DNA from: Achromobacter aegrifaciens
Lineage (GTDB): Bacteria > Pseudomonadota > Gammaproteobacteria > Burkholderiales > Burkholderiaceae_B
NCBI RefSeq assembly: GCF_902859735.1
Contig: NZ_CADIJY010000001.1
Coordinates: 930,001-994,000, forward strand
Reading direction: 5' to 3'
DNA length: 64,000 nt
The translations under genes were made by a program, and so were the position numbers. This document shows positions 31,272 through 41,459 of the stretch, piece by piece. How positions within the stretch are numbered: position 1 is the first letter of the stretch; the number at the start of each line of letters is the position of its first letter. The notes beneath the pieces are model-generated. The model saw nothing but the letters and a program-made list of their open reading frames with translations, was not told the DNA's origin and ran no database searches.

Positions 31272-32240
31272 TCAACCGACGGCTTCAGCGCGCTGCGCCG
31301 CGATCTGCTTCAGATGGTCCACCAGGCGCTGGCAGGCCGGCGTCAGCGGGCGGTCCGCGCGCACCGAGTAGCCCACGTCGCCGAATGCGCCGAAGGCGTC
31401 GGTGGGCAGGCGCGCGAGCATGCCCGTGGCCAGGAACGGCGCTGCCGCGTCGTAAGGCAGCAGCGCCAGCGCGTCGCTGTGCATGAGCACGCCGATATTG
31501 GTCAGGAGCGATAGCGATTCGACATGCCGGGCCGGCAGGCGCAGGCCGGCGTCCAGGAAGCTGCGCTCGATCGAAGCGCGCAGCGGCGAGCTGGCGGCGG
31601 GCAGGATCCAGATGTGATCGGTCAGCGCGGCCAGCGGTGCGGACGGCGCGCCGGCCAGGGGATGGGCGGCGCGCGCCACCAGGCACAGCTCCTCGCGGTA
31701 CAGCTTGTGATGGTCCACCGCCACGCCGGAGATCGATGCCATGTCGGCGCCGGGCAGGCGGCCCACCACGATGTCCAGGTCGCCCGTGGCCAGCGCCGGC
31801 AGCAACTGGGAGGTCGGCCCTTCGCGCACGCTGACCTGGATGCCGGGGTGCGCGGTCATCAGGCGCGCAATCGCCTCGGGCAGCAGCTTGGCCGACGCAG
31901 CGATGAGCGTACCCACCACCACATGGCCGCTGGCCCCGCCCAGCACCGCGTCGATGTCGTCGGCCATGTAGCGGATCTCGGCCATCATGGCCTGGACCCG
32001 GCGGCCCAGCACCACGGCCAGCTCCGTCGGCGTCACGCCGCGGTTGGAACGGTCGAACAACGACGCGCCGAAGAAGGACTCCAGTTCGTGGATGGCCTTG
32101 GTGACGGTGGGCTGGGTCAGATGCAGCTCGCTGGCGGCGCGCGACAGCGAACGGCATGCCAGCACGCGCTCGAACACCTGCAATTGGTGCAGCTTCAGCT
32201 TGCGGCTGAGCGCGTTGGGCGTGATGCGGAAGTCCGACAT
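31272..32240 (-). CDS. LysR-family regulator within the nba cluster
   Basis: A 322-aa LysR regulator. The helix-turn-helix is at about residues 18-75 (LHQLQVFERVLACRSLSRAASELHLTQPTVTKAIHELESFFGASLFDR), followed by an effector domain. It resembles GbpR/CbdR-type regulators of aromatic or sugar-acid genes. It lies between nbaF (6-bp gap) and nbaC on the same strand, so it is probably co-transcribed with the genes it controls. Confidence 0.9.
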   Translation of the reverse strand: MSDFRITPNALSRKLKLHQLQVFERVLACRSLSRAASELHLTQPTVTKAIHELESFFGASLFDRSNRGVTPTELAVVLGRRVQAMMAEIRYMADDIDAVLGGASGHVVVGTLIAASAKLLPEAIARLMTAHPGIQVSVREGPTSQLLPALATGDLDIVVGRLPGADMASISGVAVDHHKLYREELCLVARAAHPLAGAPSAPLAALTDHIWILPAASSPLRASIERSFLDAGLRLPARHVESLSLLTNIGVLMHSDALALLPYDAAAPFLATGMLARLPTDAFGAFGDVGYSVRADRPLTPACQRLVDHLKQIAAQRAEAVG

Positions 32241-32246
32241 GCGTCG

Positions 32247-32684
32247 CTAGCGCACTTGCGGCTTGTAGGCGACCGCCTTGATCTCGATCAGCAGCTGCGG
32301 GTGCGGCAGCTGATGCACGGCGACGGTGGTACGGGCCGGACCGTCGGAGTCGAAGTACTCGCCGTACACCTGGTTGTAGCCGCCGAAATCATTCATGTTG
32401 ACGAGGAAGGTGCTGATCTCGACCACGTCGGCCAGCGTCGCATCGGCCGTGGCCAGGATGTCGCGAATGTTCTCGATGACGGCGCGCGTCTGCACCCGGA
32501 TGTCCAGCGTGGCGGTGCCCATGGCGTCGACCTCGGCGCCCGCGATGCGGTTGTCGGGCAAGCGGGAGCTGGTGCCGGAGACATACAGGAAATCGCCCGC
32601 GCGCTTGATGTGCGGATACTTGCCGCGGGGCGTGGCCTTGCCGGCGACGACGGTGGCGCTGACGCCGGGCTGGGGTTGGTTCAT
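32247..32684 (-). CDS. nbaF: 2-aminomuconate deaminase (RidA family)
   Basis: RidA/YjgF-fold enzyme of 145 aa. It hydrolyses 2-aminomuconate to 4-oxalocrotonate and ammonia. Family marks are [15 protein letters not shown] near residue 27, [12 protein letters not shown] near 66 and [14 protein letters not shown] at the end, with a conserved Arg near 117 (GPARTTVAV). Its place between the semialdehyde dehydrogenase and the LysR gene, with nbaC and nbaD beyond, supports this against a general RidA. Confidence 0.88.
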   Translation of the reverse strand: MNQPQPGVSATVVAGKATPRGKYPHIKRAGDFLYVSGTSSRLPDNRIAGAEVDAMGTATLDIRVQTRAVIENIRDILATADATLADVVEISTFLVNMNDFGGYNQVYGEYFDSDGPARTTVAVHQLPHPQLLIEIKAVAYKPQVR

Positions 32685-32708
32685 CGCGTCTTCCTTTGCG
32701 TGGGGTGG

Positions 32709-34166
32709 TCAGAGCTTAATGCAGACATTGGTGGGTTCGGTATAGAAATGCAGCGAATGGCGTCCGCCTTCACGGCCGATGCCCGAAAGGCCGCTGCCGC
32801 CGAACGGTGTGCGCAGGTCGCGCAGGAACCAGCAGTTGACCCAGGCCAGGCCGACCTTCATGGCCTGCGCCACGCGGTGGCCGCGCGTGAGGTTCTGCGT
32901 CCAGACGGCCGCGGCCAGGCCGTAGCGCGTGTCGTTGGCCAGTCTGATGGCTTCTTCTTCGGTGTCGAAGGGCGCCACGTGGCAGACCGGGCCGAAGACT
33001 TCCTCCTTGATGCAGCGGGCGGTCTCGGGCAGGCCGGTCCAGATCGTGGGCTGCACGTAGGCGCCTTCGTCGCGCGCATCGCCGAATATCGGCACGCCGC
33101 CGCCGGACACCACCGTCGCGCCTTCCTCTCGCGCCAGGGCGAAGTACGACAGCACCTTCTCGCGATGCTCGCGCGACACCAGCGGTCCCATCTCGGTGGC
33201 GGGATCCATGGGCCAGCCGATGCGCAAGGCGTCGGCGCGAGCGGCCAGCGCCGCGACGAAGCGTTCGTAAATCGGGCGCTCGACATAGACGCGCTCGGTG
33301 CACAGGCAGACCTGCCCGCAATTGGCGAACACCGATTGCGTCACGCCATCCACGGCCGCATCGAAGTCGGCGTCGGCGAACACCAGCGCGGCGTTCTTGC
33401 CGCCCAGCTCGAACGACACCGGCTTCACGCCCGGCGCCACGGCCCGCATGATGGCCGCGCCCGTGGCCGACTCGCCCGTGAAGGTGATGCCGTCGATGTC
33501 CGGATGGGTGGTCATGAATTCGCCCGCCGAGCCAGGTCCGAAGCCATGCGCCAGGTTCAGCACGCCGGCCGGCAGCCCGGCTTCATGCGCGACCTCGGCC
33601 AGCAGCGTGGCCGTGGACGGCGTGACTTCGGACGGCTTCATGATCACCGTATTGCCGAACGCCAGCGCCGGCGCCACCTTCCAGGTCAGCAACAGGAGCG
33701 GCAGGTTCCAGGGCGAAATCACGCCCACCACGCCCAGCGGCTTGCGGTAGGCGTAGTTCAGCGCCTGGCGGCCATCGGGCGTGTCCGTCATGTAGCTTTC
33801 CATGTCCAGCGTGCGCGCCAGTTCCGCGAAGGCGCGGAAATTGGCCGCGCCGCGCGGGATGTCGATCTTGCCTGCCCAACCCACCGGCTTGCCGGTGTCG
33901 CCGATCTCGGCCTGCAGGAAGTCGTCGAAGCGCCGCGTGATGCCGTCGGCCAGGGCCAGCAGATGATCGGTGCGCTCGGCCACCGACAGCCCCGCCCAGG
34001 CGGGCAGGGCTCGGTGCGCCGCCGCCACCGCGCGGTCGATCTGGTCGCGGTTGGCTTCGTGGACCTGGGCGACCAGGCGCCCGTCCACCGGGCTGTGCTT
34101 GTCGAAGGTGGACGCGCCGTCTTCGAAGCGGCCGTCGATGTAGTTGCGCAATTGTCGGATCGTCAT
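32709..34166 (-). CDS. nbaE: 2-aminomuconic 6-semialdehyde dehydrogenase
   Basis: Aldehyde dehydrogenase of 485 aa, oxidising 2-aminomuconate semialdehyde to 2-aminomuconate with NAD. The NAD-binding SPWNLPLLLLTWKVAPALAFGNTVIMKPSE is around residues 145-175. The catalytic Glu is in SFELGGKNAALV near 255 and the Cys in NCGQVCLCTERVYV near 288. The start at 34166 (MTIRQLRNYIDGRFED) is the family N terminus. It is the first gene of the minus-strand nba operon, and its promoter faces that of the MarR gene. Confidence 0.92.
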   Translation of the reverse strand: MTIRQLRNYIDGRFEDGASTFDKHSPVDGRLVAQVHEANRDQIDRAVAAAHRALPAWAGLSVAERTDHLLALADGITRRFDDFLQAEIGDTGKPVGWAGKIDIPRGAANFRAFAELARTLDMESYMTDTPDGRQALNYAYRKPLGVVGVISPWNLPLLLLTWKVAPALAFGNTVIMKPSEVTPSTATLLAEVAHEAGLPAGVLNLAHGFGPGSAGEFMTTHPDIDGITFTGESATGAAIMRAVAPGVKPVSFELGGKNAALVFADADFDAAVDGVTQSVFANCGQVCLCTERVYVERPIYERFVAALAARADALRIGWPMDPATEMGPLVSREHREKVLSYFALAREEGATVVSGGGVPIFGDARDEGAYVQPTIWTGLPETARCIKEEVFGPVCHVAPFDTEEEAIRLANDTRYGLAAAVWTQNLTRGHRVAQAMKVGLAWVNCWFLRDLRTPFGGSGLSGIGREGGRHSLHFYTEPTNVCIKL

Positions 34167-34197
34167 GTGCAGGTGCTTGGTGGGATTGCAAAATAAA

Positions 34198-34216
34198 TAC
34201 GTATACGTACTATATT
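34198..34216. promoter_or_regulatory. Palindromic operator TACGTATACGTA with adjacent TATATT -10 box
   Basis: TACGTATACGTA (34198-34209) is a perfect 12-bp palindrome in the only AT-rich patch between the divergent nbaE and marR genes. TATATT follows at 34211-34216 in plus sense, and TATTTATTTT lies on the minus strand. MarR proteins bind such palindromes over promoters, so joint control of both genes is likely. Confidence 0.65.
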
Positions 34217-34308
34217 GGCGGATCCGGAGAAGCGCAAGGTTTCCTCGCCATCTCCGACTTTGCGCACGCCTGCGCCTACAATCGCCAGGCGTATTCCTTG
34301 GAAGCCCG

Positions 34309-34800
34309 ATGACCGCCAACGCCAGACCCGCCCGTGCCAAGCAGGCCGCTCCCCAGGCCTTGCAGGCGTTCGACCTGACCCAGGTCGCGTCCCATCTGCT
34401 GCGCCGGGCCCATTTCCGGGCCGAGGCCCTGTTCGCGCAGGCCTTTCCCGACGAAGACCTGACCCCGCGGCAGAAGGCGCTGCTGATCACCGTCTACCAG
34501 AATCCCGGCGCGACCCAGAATCGCATCGCCGAACTGATCGCGCTGGACCGCAATTCCTTCGCTGAAATGATCGCGCGCATGACCAAGAAGGGCTATGTGC
34601 GCCGCAAGCGCTCAGCCCAGGACGGGCGCGCCTATGCGCTGGAGATCACGGAAGAGGGCATTGCTCTGTTGGCGCGCATCCTGCCGCAGGATGCCGCGGT
34701 CGAGGCGGAGGTCCTGGCGCCCATCCCTGAGGATTTGCGGCCCGTGTTCCTGAAATGCCTGCGCCTGATGGCGGGGCTGGAGCAGCAGGACGATGCCTGA
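34309..34800 (+). CDS. MarR-family regulator of the nba genes
   Basis: A 163-aa MarR winged-helix protein. The recognition region is TLITVYQNPGATQNRIAELIALDRNSFAEMIARMTKKGYVRRKRSAQDGRAYALEITEEG (residues about 62-118; the first residues read LLITVYQ). It is divergent from nbaE across a 142-bp gap with a perfect palindrome. Its ligand is expected to be an intermediate such as 3-hydroxyanthranilate or a ring-cleavage product, by inference. Its stop is 12 bases from the stop of the convergent YihY gene. Confidence 0.88.
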   Translation: MTANARPARAKQAAPQALQAFDLTQVASHLLRRAHFRAEALFAQAFPDEDLTPRQKALLITVYQNPGATQNRIAELIALDRNSFAEMIARMTKKGYVRRKRSAQDGRAYALEITEEGIALLARILPQDAAVEAEVLAPIPEDLRPVFLKCLRLMAGLEQQDDA

Positions 34801-34811
34801 GCGCGTCTGAT

Positions 34812-35729
34812 TCAGGCGTCCGCTGCAGGCGCCGAGTCCGACGCGGGCGCGCTCTTCCTGCCGAAGCGCAGCGCGAACTGGCGCGTGAACACCGCACCGA
34901 AGAAGAAGATCTGCGCCGAATAGTAGATCCACAGCAGCAGCGCGATCAGCGACCCCGCCGCGCCGTAGGCCGACACCGCCGCGCCCCGGCTGAGATAGAC
35001 GCCGATGCCCCACTTGCCCACCAGGAACAGCGCCGCGGTCACAATGGCGCCCGGGATCACGTCCGGCCACGAGATCTTCGCGCTTGGCAGCAGCTTGTAG
35101 ATGACCGCGAACAGCGCCACCACGATGGAGAAGGAAAACAGGCTGGAAATCCACTCCGCCACCAGGGCGAAGGACGAAGCCGTCCAGAGATCGCCGTAAT
35201 AACCCCGTGCGGCTCCGAGCGCGGCGTTCACCGTCAGCGATATCAAGAGGAATAGCGCCAGCACCAGCACCAGGCCGAACGACAGCATGCGGCTGCGGAC
35301 CATGCCGTGCAGCCCGCCTTTCTGGTTGGCGGAGACTTCCCACAGTTCGTCCAGGCTGGCCTTCAGTTCCGCGAAGGCCGTGGTGGCGCTGAAGATCAGC
35401 ACGAAGATCGAGATCAGCGCCGCGATCCAGCCCTTGCCTGATTCATGGGCGCTGGCCAGCACCGTCTGGATGACTTCAGCGCCGCGCTCGCCGGTCAGCT
35501 CGCGCAGTTGTGAGAACAACTCCGAGCGCACCGCGTCTTCGCCGAAGAACGCGCCCGCCACCGCGATCACCAGGATCAGCATGGGCGCAAGCGAAAACAC
35601 CATGTACAGCGCCAGCGCCGCGCCCTTGCTGGAGGCGCGATGGGTGGACCACTGTTTGGCCGAGTCCATCAACAGCCCGCCGATTTCGGACGGACGCAGG
35701 GCGCGCAACAGGGTCGGGGGCAAACGCAT
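34812..35729 (-). CDS. YihY/UPF0761 family inner-membrane protein
   Basis: A 305-aa protein with about six membrane segments and the YihY (formerly ribonuclease BN) signature ASSKGAALALYMVFSLAPMLILVIAVAG near the N terminus and GAAGSLIALLLWIYYSAQIFFFGAVFTRQFA near the C terminus. The protein family is not the actual RNase BN; its molecular role is unsettled. It is separated from groEL by a strong terminator, so it has its own promoter. Confidence 0.88.
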   Translation of the reverse strand: MRLPPTLLRALRPSEIGGLLMDSAKQWSTHRASSKGAALALYMVFSLAPMLILVIAVAGAFFGEDAVRSELFSQLRELTGERGAEVIQTVLASAHESGKGWIAALISIFVLIFSATTAFAELKASLDELWEVSANQKGGLHGMVRSRMLSFGLVLVLALFLLISLTVNAALGAARGYYGDLWTASSFALVAEWISSLFSFSIVVALFAVIYKLLPSAKISWPDVIPGAIVTAALFLVGKWGIGVYLSRGAAVSAYGAAGSLIALLLWIYYSAQIFFFGAVFTRQFALRFGRKSAPASDSAPAADA

Positions 35730-35841
35730 GGGACTCGGCTCATTCTGGGGGAGCCTTCATTGTAGGGACGCATGCGCTGCGGCGAAACCCGCAGATTGTG
35801 CGCAAACGTGTTCTTTGGCGAGGCCGCGTTGCGGAAAAAAG

Positions 35842-35874
35842 AAAAACCCCCGGGGCGAAGGACCGGGGGTTTTT
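35842..35874 (-). terminator. groESL terminator
   Basis: AAAAACCCCCGG (35842-35853) and CCGGGGGTTTTT (35863-35874) pair perfectly around a 9-nt loop. On the minus strand the stem ends in a U-run. It is 56 bases past the groEL stop. The A/T flanks make it possibly bidirectional. Confidence 0.88.
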
Positions 35875-35929
35875 CGGGATACTGCATTCCCCGGCCGGAG
35901 CCGGGGAGGCCTTGCAAGGATGGCGGGAC

Positions 35930-37573
<1,644 letters not shown>

Positions 37574-37607
37574 TTAGCTTCCTTCGAAAATTCGTTTGAG
37601 GCGGGGT

Positions 37608-37895
37608 TTACTGGACCACGGCGAGGATTTCGTCCTCGCGGATGACGAGCAGCTCTTCGCCGTCAACCTTCACGGACTGGCCGGCGTACTTGCCGAACAG
37701 CACCTTGTCGCCAGCCTTCAGGTCGACCGGCAGGATCTTGCCGTCTTCGGTCTTCTTGCCGGGGCCGACGGCCACGACTTCACCCTGGTCGGGCTTTTCA
37801 GCGGCGCTGTCGGGGATAACGATGCCCGATGCAGTCTTGCGCTCGTTTTCGAGGCGTTTGACGATCACGCGATCGCCCAGGGGACGCAAGGCCAT
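37608..37895 (-). CDS. groES: 10-kDa co-chaperonin GroES
   Basis: Heptameric lid of GroEL, 95 aa. The N terminus [14 protein letters not shown] and the mobile loop [16 protein letters not shown] are as expected. The start at 37895 is preceded by an AGGAGTT-like site on the minus strand; a longer reading adds only six residues (MQQEFL). Confidence 0.97.
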   Translation of the reverse strand: MALRPLGDRVIVKRLENERKTASGIVIPDSAAEKPDQGEVVAVGPGKKTEDGKILPVDLKAGDKVLFGKYAGQSVKVDGEELLVIREDEILAVVQ

Positions 37896-37953
37896 GAGGA
37901 ACTCCTGTTGCAAAAAAGAGAAGGAAATGATCGGTTAGGCCCGGGAACGCTTG

Positions 37954-37980
37954 TTAGCACTCACCGGTGTCGAGTGCTAA
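37954..37980. promoter_or_regulatory. CIRCE element (HrcA operator)
   Basis: TTAGCACTC (37954-37962), a 9-bp spacer, then GAGTGCTAA (37972-37980): an exact match to the CIRCE consensus. HrcA bound here represses groESL until heat shock. It adjoins the -10 box of the groES promoter. Confidence 0.97.
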
Positions 37981-38007
37981 TTATAGGGATGATGTTCTAG
38001 GGTTCAA
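37980..38007 (-). promoter_or_regulatory. Sigma-70 promoter of groESL
   Basis: On the minus strand TTGAAC (38007-38002) and TATAAT (37985-37980) are 16 bp apart, near consensus. The -10 box touches the CIRCE operator, so HrcA would block initiation directly. Confidence 0.85.
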
Positions 38008-38264
38008 GGGGGAGGGGGCTGGTTGTTACATATTGGGGAGCTGTATGGCGTCTAACTTCATTGAGGCGGAAGTTAGACGAGCAGCCGGCAAGCACGGCGA
38101 CAAGGGACAGGCGTGCAAACACGGGGAGGGAAACAGCCCCAGTACGCTGTGATAGCAGCCATAATCAATTCAACCTGGCCTCGAGTGAAGGCAGGAGTTC
38201 AGTTTTGGCTCCCACATAAACCGGTAGCGGGTGGGCCGTAGCGTACTCAGTGCGGAATATCTCA
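38008..38264. other. Gene-poor gap with a 10-bp inverted repeat (38050-38078)
   Basis: No convincing gene. GTCTAACTTC (38050-38059) and GAAGTTAGAC (38069-38078) form a perfect inverted repeat with a 9-nt spacer. The outer heptamers GTCTAAC and GTTAGAC fit the RYYYAAC/GTTRRRY pattern of integron attC sites, but the element is much shorter than a normal attC. A short minus-strand open frame ends at 38165 and is not supported. Base composition is less GC-rich than the flanks, so this may be a remnant of transferred DNA. Confidence 0.4.
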
Positions 38265-38615
38265 ATGATGACACCGGAAACGCCAGGCGACGACGCGGTA
38301 CGGACCCGCAACCACGGGCCACTGCCCCAGGGTTTTCGGGCTGGATTGATTACGGCCATCACGGTATTGCTCGGCTTTTCGCTGGGTTTCCTGCGCTACT
38401 GGGGCTTCGACGCGCCGGGCGATTGGAGCGCGCTGTCCGTGCTGCCCGGCGTGTCCCTCTTGCTCGCCAGCCTGCTGCAGATAATTGCTCTCTACCGCGC
38501 CTTGCGTCTGGAGGATGAAGCCGAGAATGAATACCGGAAAACCGTGCGGTGGTTCATTACGTCGGCGATGCTGCTGTTGCTGGGTGTGACAGCGGCGTTG
38601 TGGGAGGTAGCGTGA
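38265..38615 (+). CDS. Small membrane protein of unknown function
   Basis: A 116-aa protein (120 aa if the GTG at 38250 is used), not recognised as any family. Three hydrophobic segments are visible: LITAITVLLGFSLGFL, LPGVSLLLASLLQIIAL and WFITSAMLLLLGVTAAL. A short charged loop (RLEDEAENEYRKTVR) precedes the last one. It stands alone between groES and a Bug-family gene and uses codons like its neighbours. Confidence 0.6.
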   Translation: MMTPETPGDDAVRTRNHGPLPQGFRAGLITAITVLLGFSLGFLRYWGFDAPGDWSALSVLPGVSLLLASLLQIIALYRALRLEDEAENEYRKTVRWFITSAMLLLLGVTAALWEVA

Positions 38616-38797
38616 TACGCCGCCCGTGCCGCTGGAAAATTAGGGTAATCCGGGATTCTTTAAGCCTAAACTTTTATGAAGAATGAGCGGCAGACGCAGG
38701 ACCGCCGCCGCATGAGGCATCGAGGCGGTTCTCCGTGGTGCGGCATGTGACGCACCGTACGCGGGATCGCGGGGTGAGCCCCCATAGGGAGAATCGC

Positions 38798-39781
38798 ATG
38801 CTGTTGCGTAGACGTTGCCTGGCAATGATGATGCTGGCGCTGACTGGCTGGGTGACGGGCAGCCATGCGCAAACGCCGTCTCAGGCCTGGCCCGTCAAGC
38901 CCGTGCGCCTGGTCGTGGGCCTGGCGCCCGGAGGGCTGGTCGACGTGCTGGCACGCACGGTGCAGCCGCACTTGGCCGAAGCATTGAAGCAGACCGTTAT
39001 CGTGGAGAATCGGGGCGGTGCGGGCGGCAACTTGGCGGGCGCCGAGGTTGTGCGCAACGGTGGAGACAACCATACCTTTCTGCTCAATCCATCGACGACC
39101 GAATCGGTCAATCCACTGATGTTCGCCAGCATGCCGTTCGATCCGCAGCGGGACCTGCGGCCGGTTGCCTTGCTGGCCAACAGCCAGTTGTTCCTGTTTG
39201 TCCGGTCCTCGCTTGGCGTCGATACGCTCGAAGAATTCGTGGAATATGCGCGCAAGCAGCCCGCTCCTCTCAATTACGGTTCGGCCGGAAACGGCACGAC
39301 GCCGCATCTGGCCGGCGAGCTGCTCAAGCAGGCTACTGGCATGCAGGCTACCCATGCGCCTTATCGCGGCGTGGCGCCGGCGATACAAGACCTGGCAGCG
39401 GGCCAGATCGACTTCGCGTTTGGACCCGCCACGGTCTTTCCCATGGTGCAAGCGGGCAAACTGAAGGTACTTGCGGTGGCAAGCCGGCAACGCGCTGCCG
39501 TGGCGCCCGACATACGAACCTTTTCCGAGGTCGGCATCGACGGTGTTTTCGCAGACAGCCTGTTTGGCGTGTATGCCGCCGCTGGCACCCGCGATGACGT
39601 GGTCGATCGCATGAACGCCGAAATCAATAAAGTGCTTGCGAGGCCGGAGATCCAGGCGCGCTTTCTCGATGCGGGCGCCGAGGCGCTACCGCTGCGTGTG
39701 GCGGACTATGCCGCGCGCGTGCAGGACGAAAAGAAATTGTTCGCCCCGTTGATGAAGTCGTTGGGGCTGAAGGAACAGTAG
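38798..39781 (+). CDS. Bug-family tripartite tricarboxylate transporter binding protein
   Basis: Periplasmic solute receptor (TctC/Bug), 327 aa. Signal peptide of about 26 residues ending GSHAQ. Markers are WPVKPVRLVVGLAPGGLVDVLAR near residue 34, VENRGGAGGNLAGAEVV near 70 and NYGSAGNGTTPHLAGELLKQ near 165. No TctA or TctB permease is nearby, as for most of the many orphan Bug proteins of this group. ATG at 38798 is preceded by AGGGAGAAT. The next gene is convergent. Confidence 0.9.
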   Translation: MLLRRRCLAMMMLALTGWVTGSHAQTPSQAWPVKPVRLVVGLAPGGLVDVLARTVQPHLAEALKQTVIVENRGGAGGNLAGAEVVRNGGDNHTFLLNPSTTESVNPLMFASMPFDPQRDLRPVALLANSQLFLFVRSSLGVDTLEEFVEYARKQPAPLNYGSAGNGTTPHLAGELLKQATGMQATHAPYRGVAPAIQDLAAGQIDFAFGPATVFPMVQAGKLKVLAVASRQRAAVAPDIRTFSEVGIDGVFADSLFGVYAAAGTRDDVVDRMNAEINKVLARPEIQARFLDAGAEALPLRVADYAARVQDEKKLFAPLMKSLGLKEQ

Positions 39782-39832
39782 ATAGAACAACGATAAACGC
39801 TCTGCCTGCGCAGCTCATTCGACTCTACGGCT

Positions 39833-40258
39833 TCATCCTTCCTCGCGCGAGGCAATCTCCGCGGCAAGCTCGGAAAGCGATACCGCGCCCAAGCGTTGCA
39901 GCAAGGCATGCTCGCCTTCGCGCAGGGAATCCGCCACCAATTGGTTCGCGGCTCGTTCCACGGGGCAGGCAGGATTGTCGTCGGCTGGCCCGATGGTAAA
40001 GACCGTGCCATGGGCGATGGCTTCATGGACATCGCGCGCGGTGATGGTTTCCAGTCCCCTGGCCAGTACCCAGCCGCCGTTGCGCCCGCCCGTGGAGGTC
40101 ACCATGCCGGCGGTACGCAGCGCCGCCATGGATCGGCGCACCACCACCTCATTCGTATGCAGCATCTGGGCCAGCGTTCCAGAAGTGGTCGTGCCGCCGC
40201 GCAAATGCATGTGAATCAAGACGTGCAGCAGACGGGCAAGGCGGGTGTCATTGGCCAT
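39833..40258 (-). CDS. Rrf2-family transcriptional regulator
   Basis: A 141-aa winged-helix regulator. The DNA-binding region is LARLLHVLIHMHLRGGTTTSGTLAQMLHTNEVVVRRSMAALRTAGMVTSTGGRNGGWVLAR (residues about 6-66; first part LARLLHVL). Only one cysteine is seen (ACPVERA), so it lacks the three-Cys iron-sulfur set of IscR/NsrR. It is divergent from an epoxide-hydrolase-like gene and shares a strong palindrome with it. Confidence 0.87.
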   Translation of the reverse strand: MANDTRLARLLHVLIHMHLRGGTTTSGTLAQMLHTNEVVVRRSMAALRTAGMVTSTGGRNGGWVLARGLETITARDVHEAIAHGTVFTIGPADDNPACPVERAANQLVADSLREGEHALLQRLGAVSLSELAAEIASREEG

Positions 40259-40267
40259 GGGATCAGT

Positions 40268-40296
40268 TACCGTAACCACAGGTGTTACGGTATTAT
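40268..40296. promoter_or_regulatory. Rrf2 operator: TACCGTAAC-N7-GTTACGGTA overlapping a -10 box
   Basis: TACCGTAAC (40268-40276) and GTTACGGTA (40284-40292) are perfect 9-bp arms with a 7-bp spacer, between divergent genes. TATTAT at 40291-40296 could be the -10 of the hydrolase gene, so binding would block it. The regulator starts ten bases away on the other side, implying autoregulation. Confidence 0.75.
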
Positions 40297-40329
40297 AGCT
40301 GCACCGGATACTTCTTGAGAGCTTGCCCG

Positions 40330-41307
40330 ATGATCGACCTTGAAACACGCGATGTGACCGTCAACGGCATCACGCTCAATGTCACGGCCCAGGGCGAAGG
40401 TCCACTCGTCGTGCTGTGCCACGGCTTTCCCGAGACCGCTTATGCCTGGCGCCATCAGCTGCCCGCCCTGGCCCGTGCGGGATTCCGCGCCGTGGCCCCG
40501 GATTTGCGCGGTTATGGCGCCAGCGACAGTCCGGCGGATGTGGCGGCGTTCACAACATTGGATATCATCGGCGACCTGGTCGCGATTATCGAAAGCGAGG
40601 GGGCCGATGATGCGGTGATCGTGGGGGGCGATTGGGGCGCCAGCATCGCATGGCAGGCAGCCCAACTGCGTCCGGACCGCTTTCGGGCCGTCGTCGCCCT
40701 GGGCGTTCCCATGATGCGCAGAGCGCCGGTTGCACCCAGCCGCCTCTTCCCCAGAACCGAGTCCGCTGCGTTTTACACGCATTACTTCAACGAGCCGGGA
40801 GTTGCTGAAGAGGAGTTCGAGCGCGACATCAGCGCGACCCTGCGCGCCATCTACTTCGCGGCGTCGGGCGACGCCGGGCCGCGTGACGACCCCGCCACGC
40901 CCAATCCGTTTGGCATGGTAGCCGCTGGCCGTGGCCTGCTCGATTCGCTGCCTGTCCCCCAGACGTTGCCGGCCTGGCTTACTCCGTCGGATCTGGCGAC
41001 CTTTGTCCAAAGCTACACCGCCAGCGGTTTTCGTGGCGGCCTCAACTATTACCGGAATCTGGACCGCAATTGGGCGCTGCAGGGGGCCTTTGAGGGAAAG
41101 ACGGTGGATGTGCCTGCGCTTTATCTCGTAGGGGAAAGGGATACGGGCCTGGCGATTCCCGGCATGGACCAGATCATCGCGGCCATGCCGGCCCTCGTTC
41201 CCCAACTCCGCGCTGCTGAAGTCATTCCCGGCGCGGGGCATTGGTTGCAACAGGAAGCCCCCGAGGCAGTCAACAAGGCGCTCGTCGATTTCCTGAGGAG
41301 CCTTTGA
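40330..41307 (+). CDS. Alpha/beta hydrolase, epoxide hydrolase-like
   Basis: A 325-aa cytoplasmic hydrolase. The oxyanion HGFPE is near residue 34, the nucleophile elbow GGDWGAS near 102 has Asp as in epoxide hydrolases and haloalkane dehalogenases, and GAGHWLQQEAP near 303 gives the catalytic His. Lid tyrosines (FYTHYF near 145; LNYYRNLDRNW near 240) fit epoxide hydrolase. It is controlled by the divergent Rrf2 regulator. The substrate is unknown. ATG at 40330 gives MIDLETRDVTVNGI. Confidence 0.87.
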   Translation: MIDLETRDVTVNGITLNVTAQGEGPLVVLCHGFPETAYAWRHQLPALARAGFRAVAPDLRGYGASDSPADVAAFTTLDIIGDLVAIIESEGADDAVIVGGDWGASIAWQAAQLRPDRFRAVVALGVPMMRRAPVAPSRLFPRTESAAFYTHYFNEPGVAEEEFERDISATLRAIYFAASGDAGPRDDPATPNPFGMVAAGRGLLDSLPVPQTLPAWLTPSDLATFVQSYTASGFRGGLNYYRNLDRNWALQGAFEGKTVDVPALYLVGERDTGLAIPGMDQIIAAMPALVPQLRAAEVIPGAGHWLQQEAPEAVNKALVDFLRSL

Positions 41308-41459
41308 CCGTGTGAAGAAGCCATACTGCAATATCGCGTTGAAACTGCGCCAGCTAAAATCCCGCATGCGCGCTGACGGCTGTCACGGATAGACAACCTC
41401 GACGCATTGCTTTTCACCGTCGCCCCGCGCGACCACCGCAGCTCACCTTCGAAGCACAA

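Noticed and set aside
31524-34196. Very long plus-strand open frame (890 codons) opposite the nba genes
   Set aside because: It lies antisense to clear LysR, RidA and aldehyde dehydrogenase genes. It is His/Gly/Arg/Gln-rich without family resemblance, the usual antisense shadow in GC-rich DNA.
38165-38362. 65-codon minus-strand frame ending at 38165, looking somewhat protein-like at its C terminus
   Set aside because: No start context, family or conservation could be shown, and it overlaps a better plus-strand candidate.
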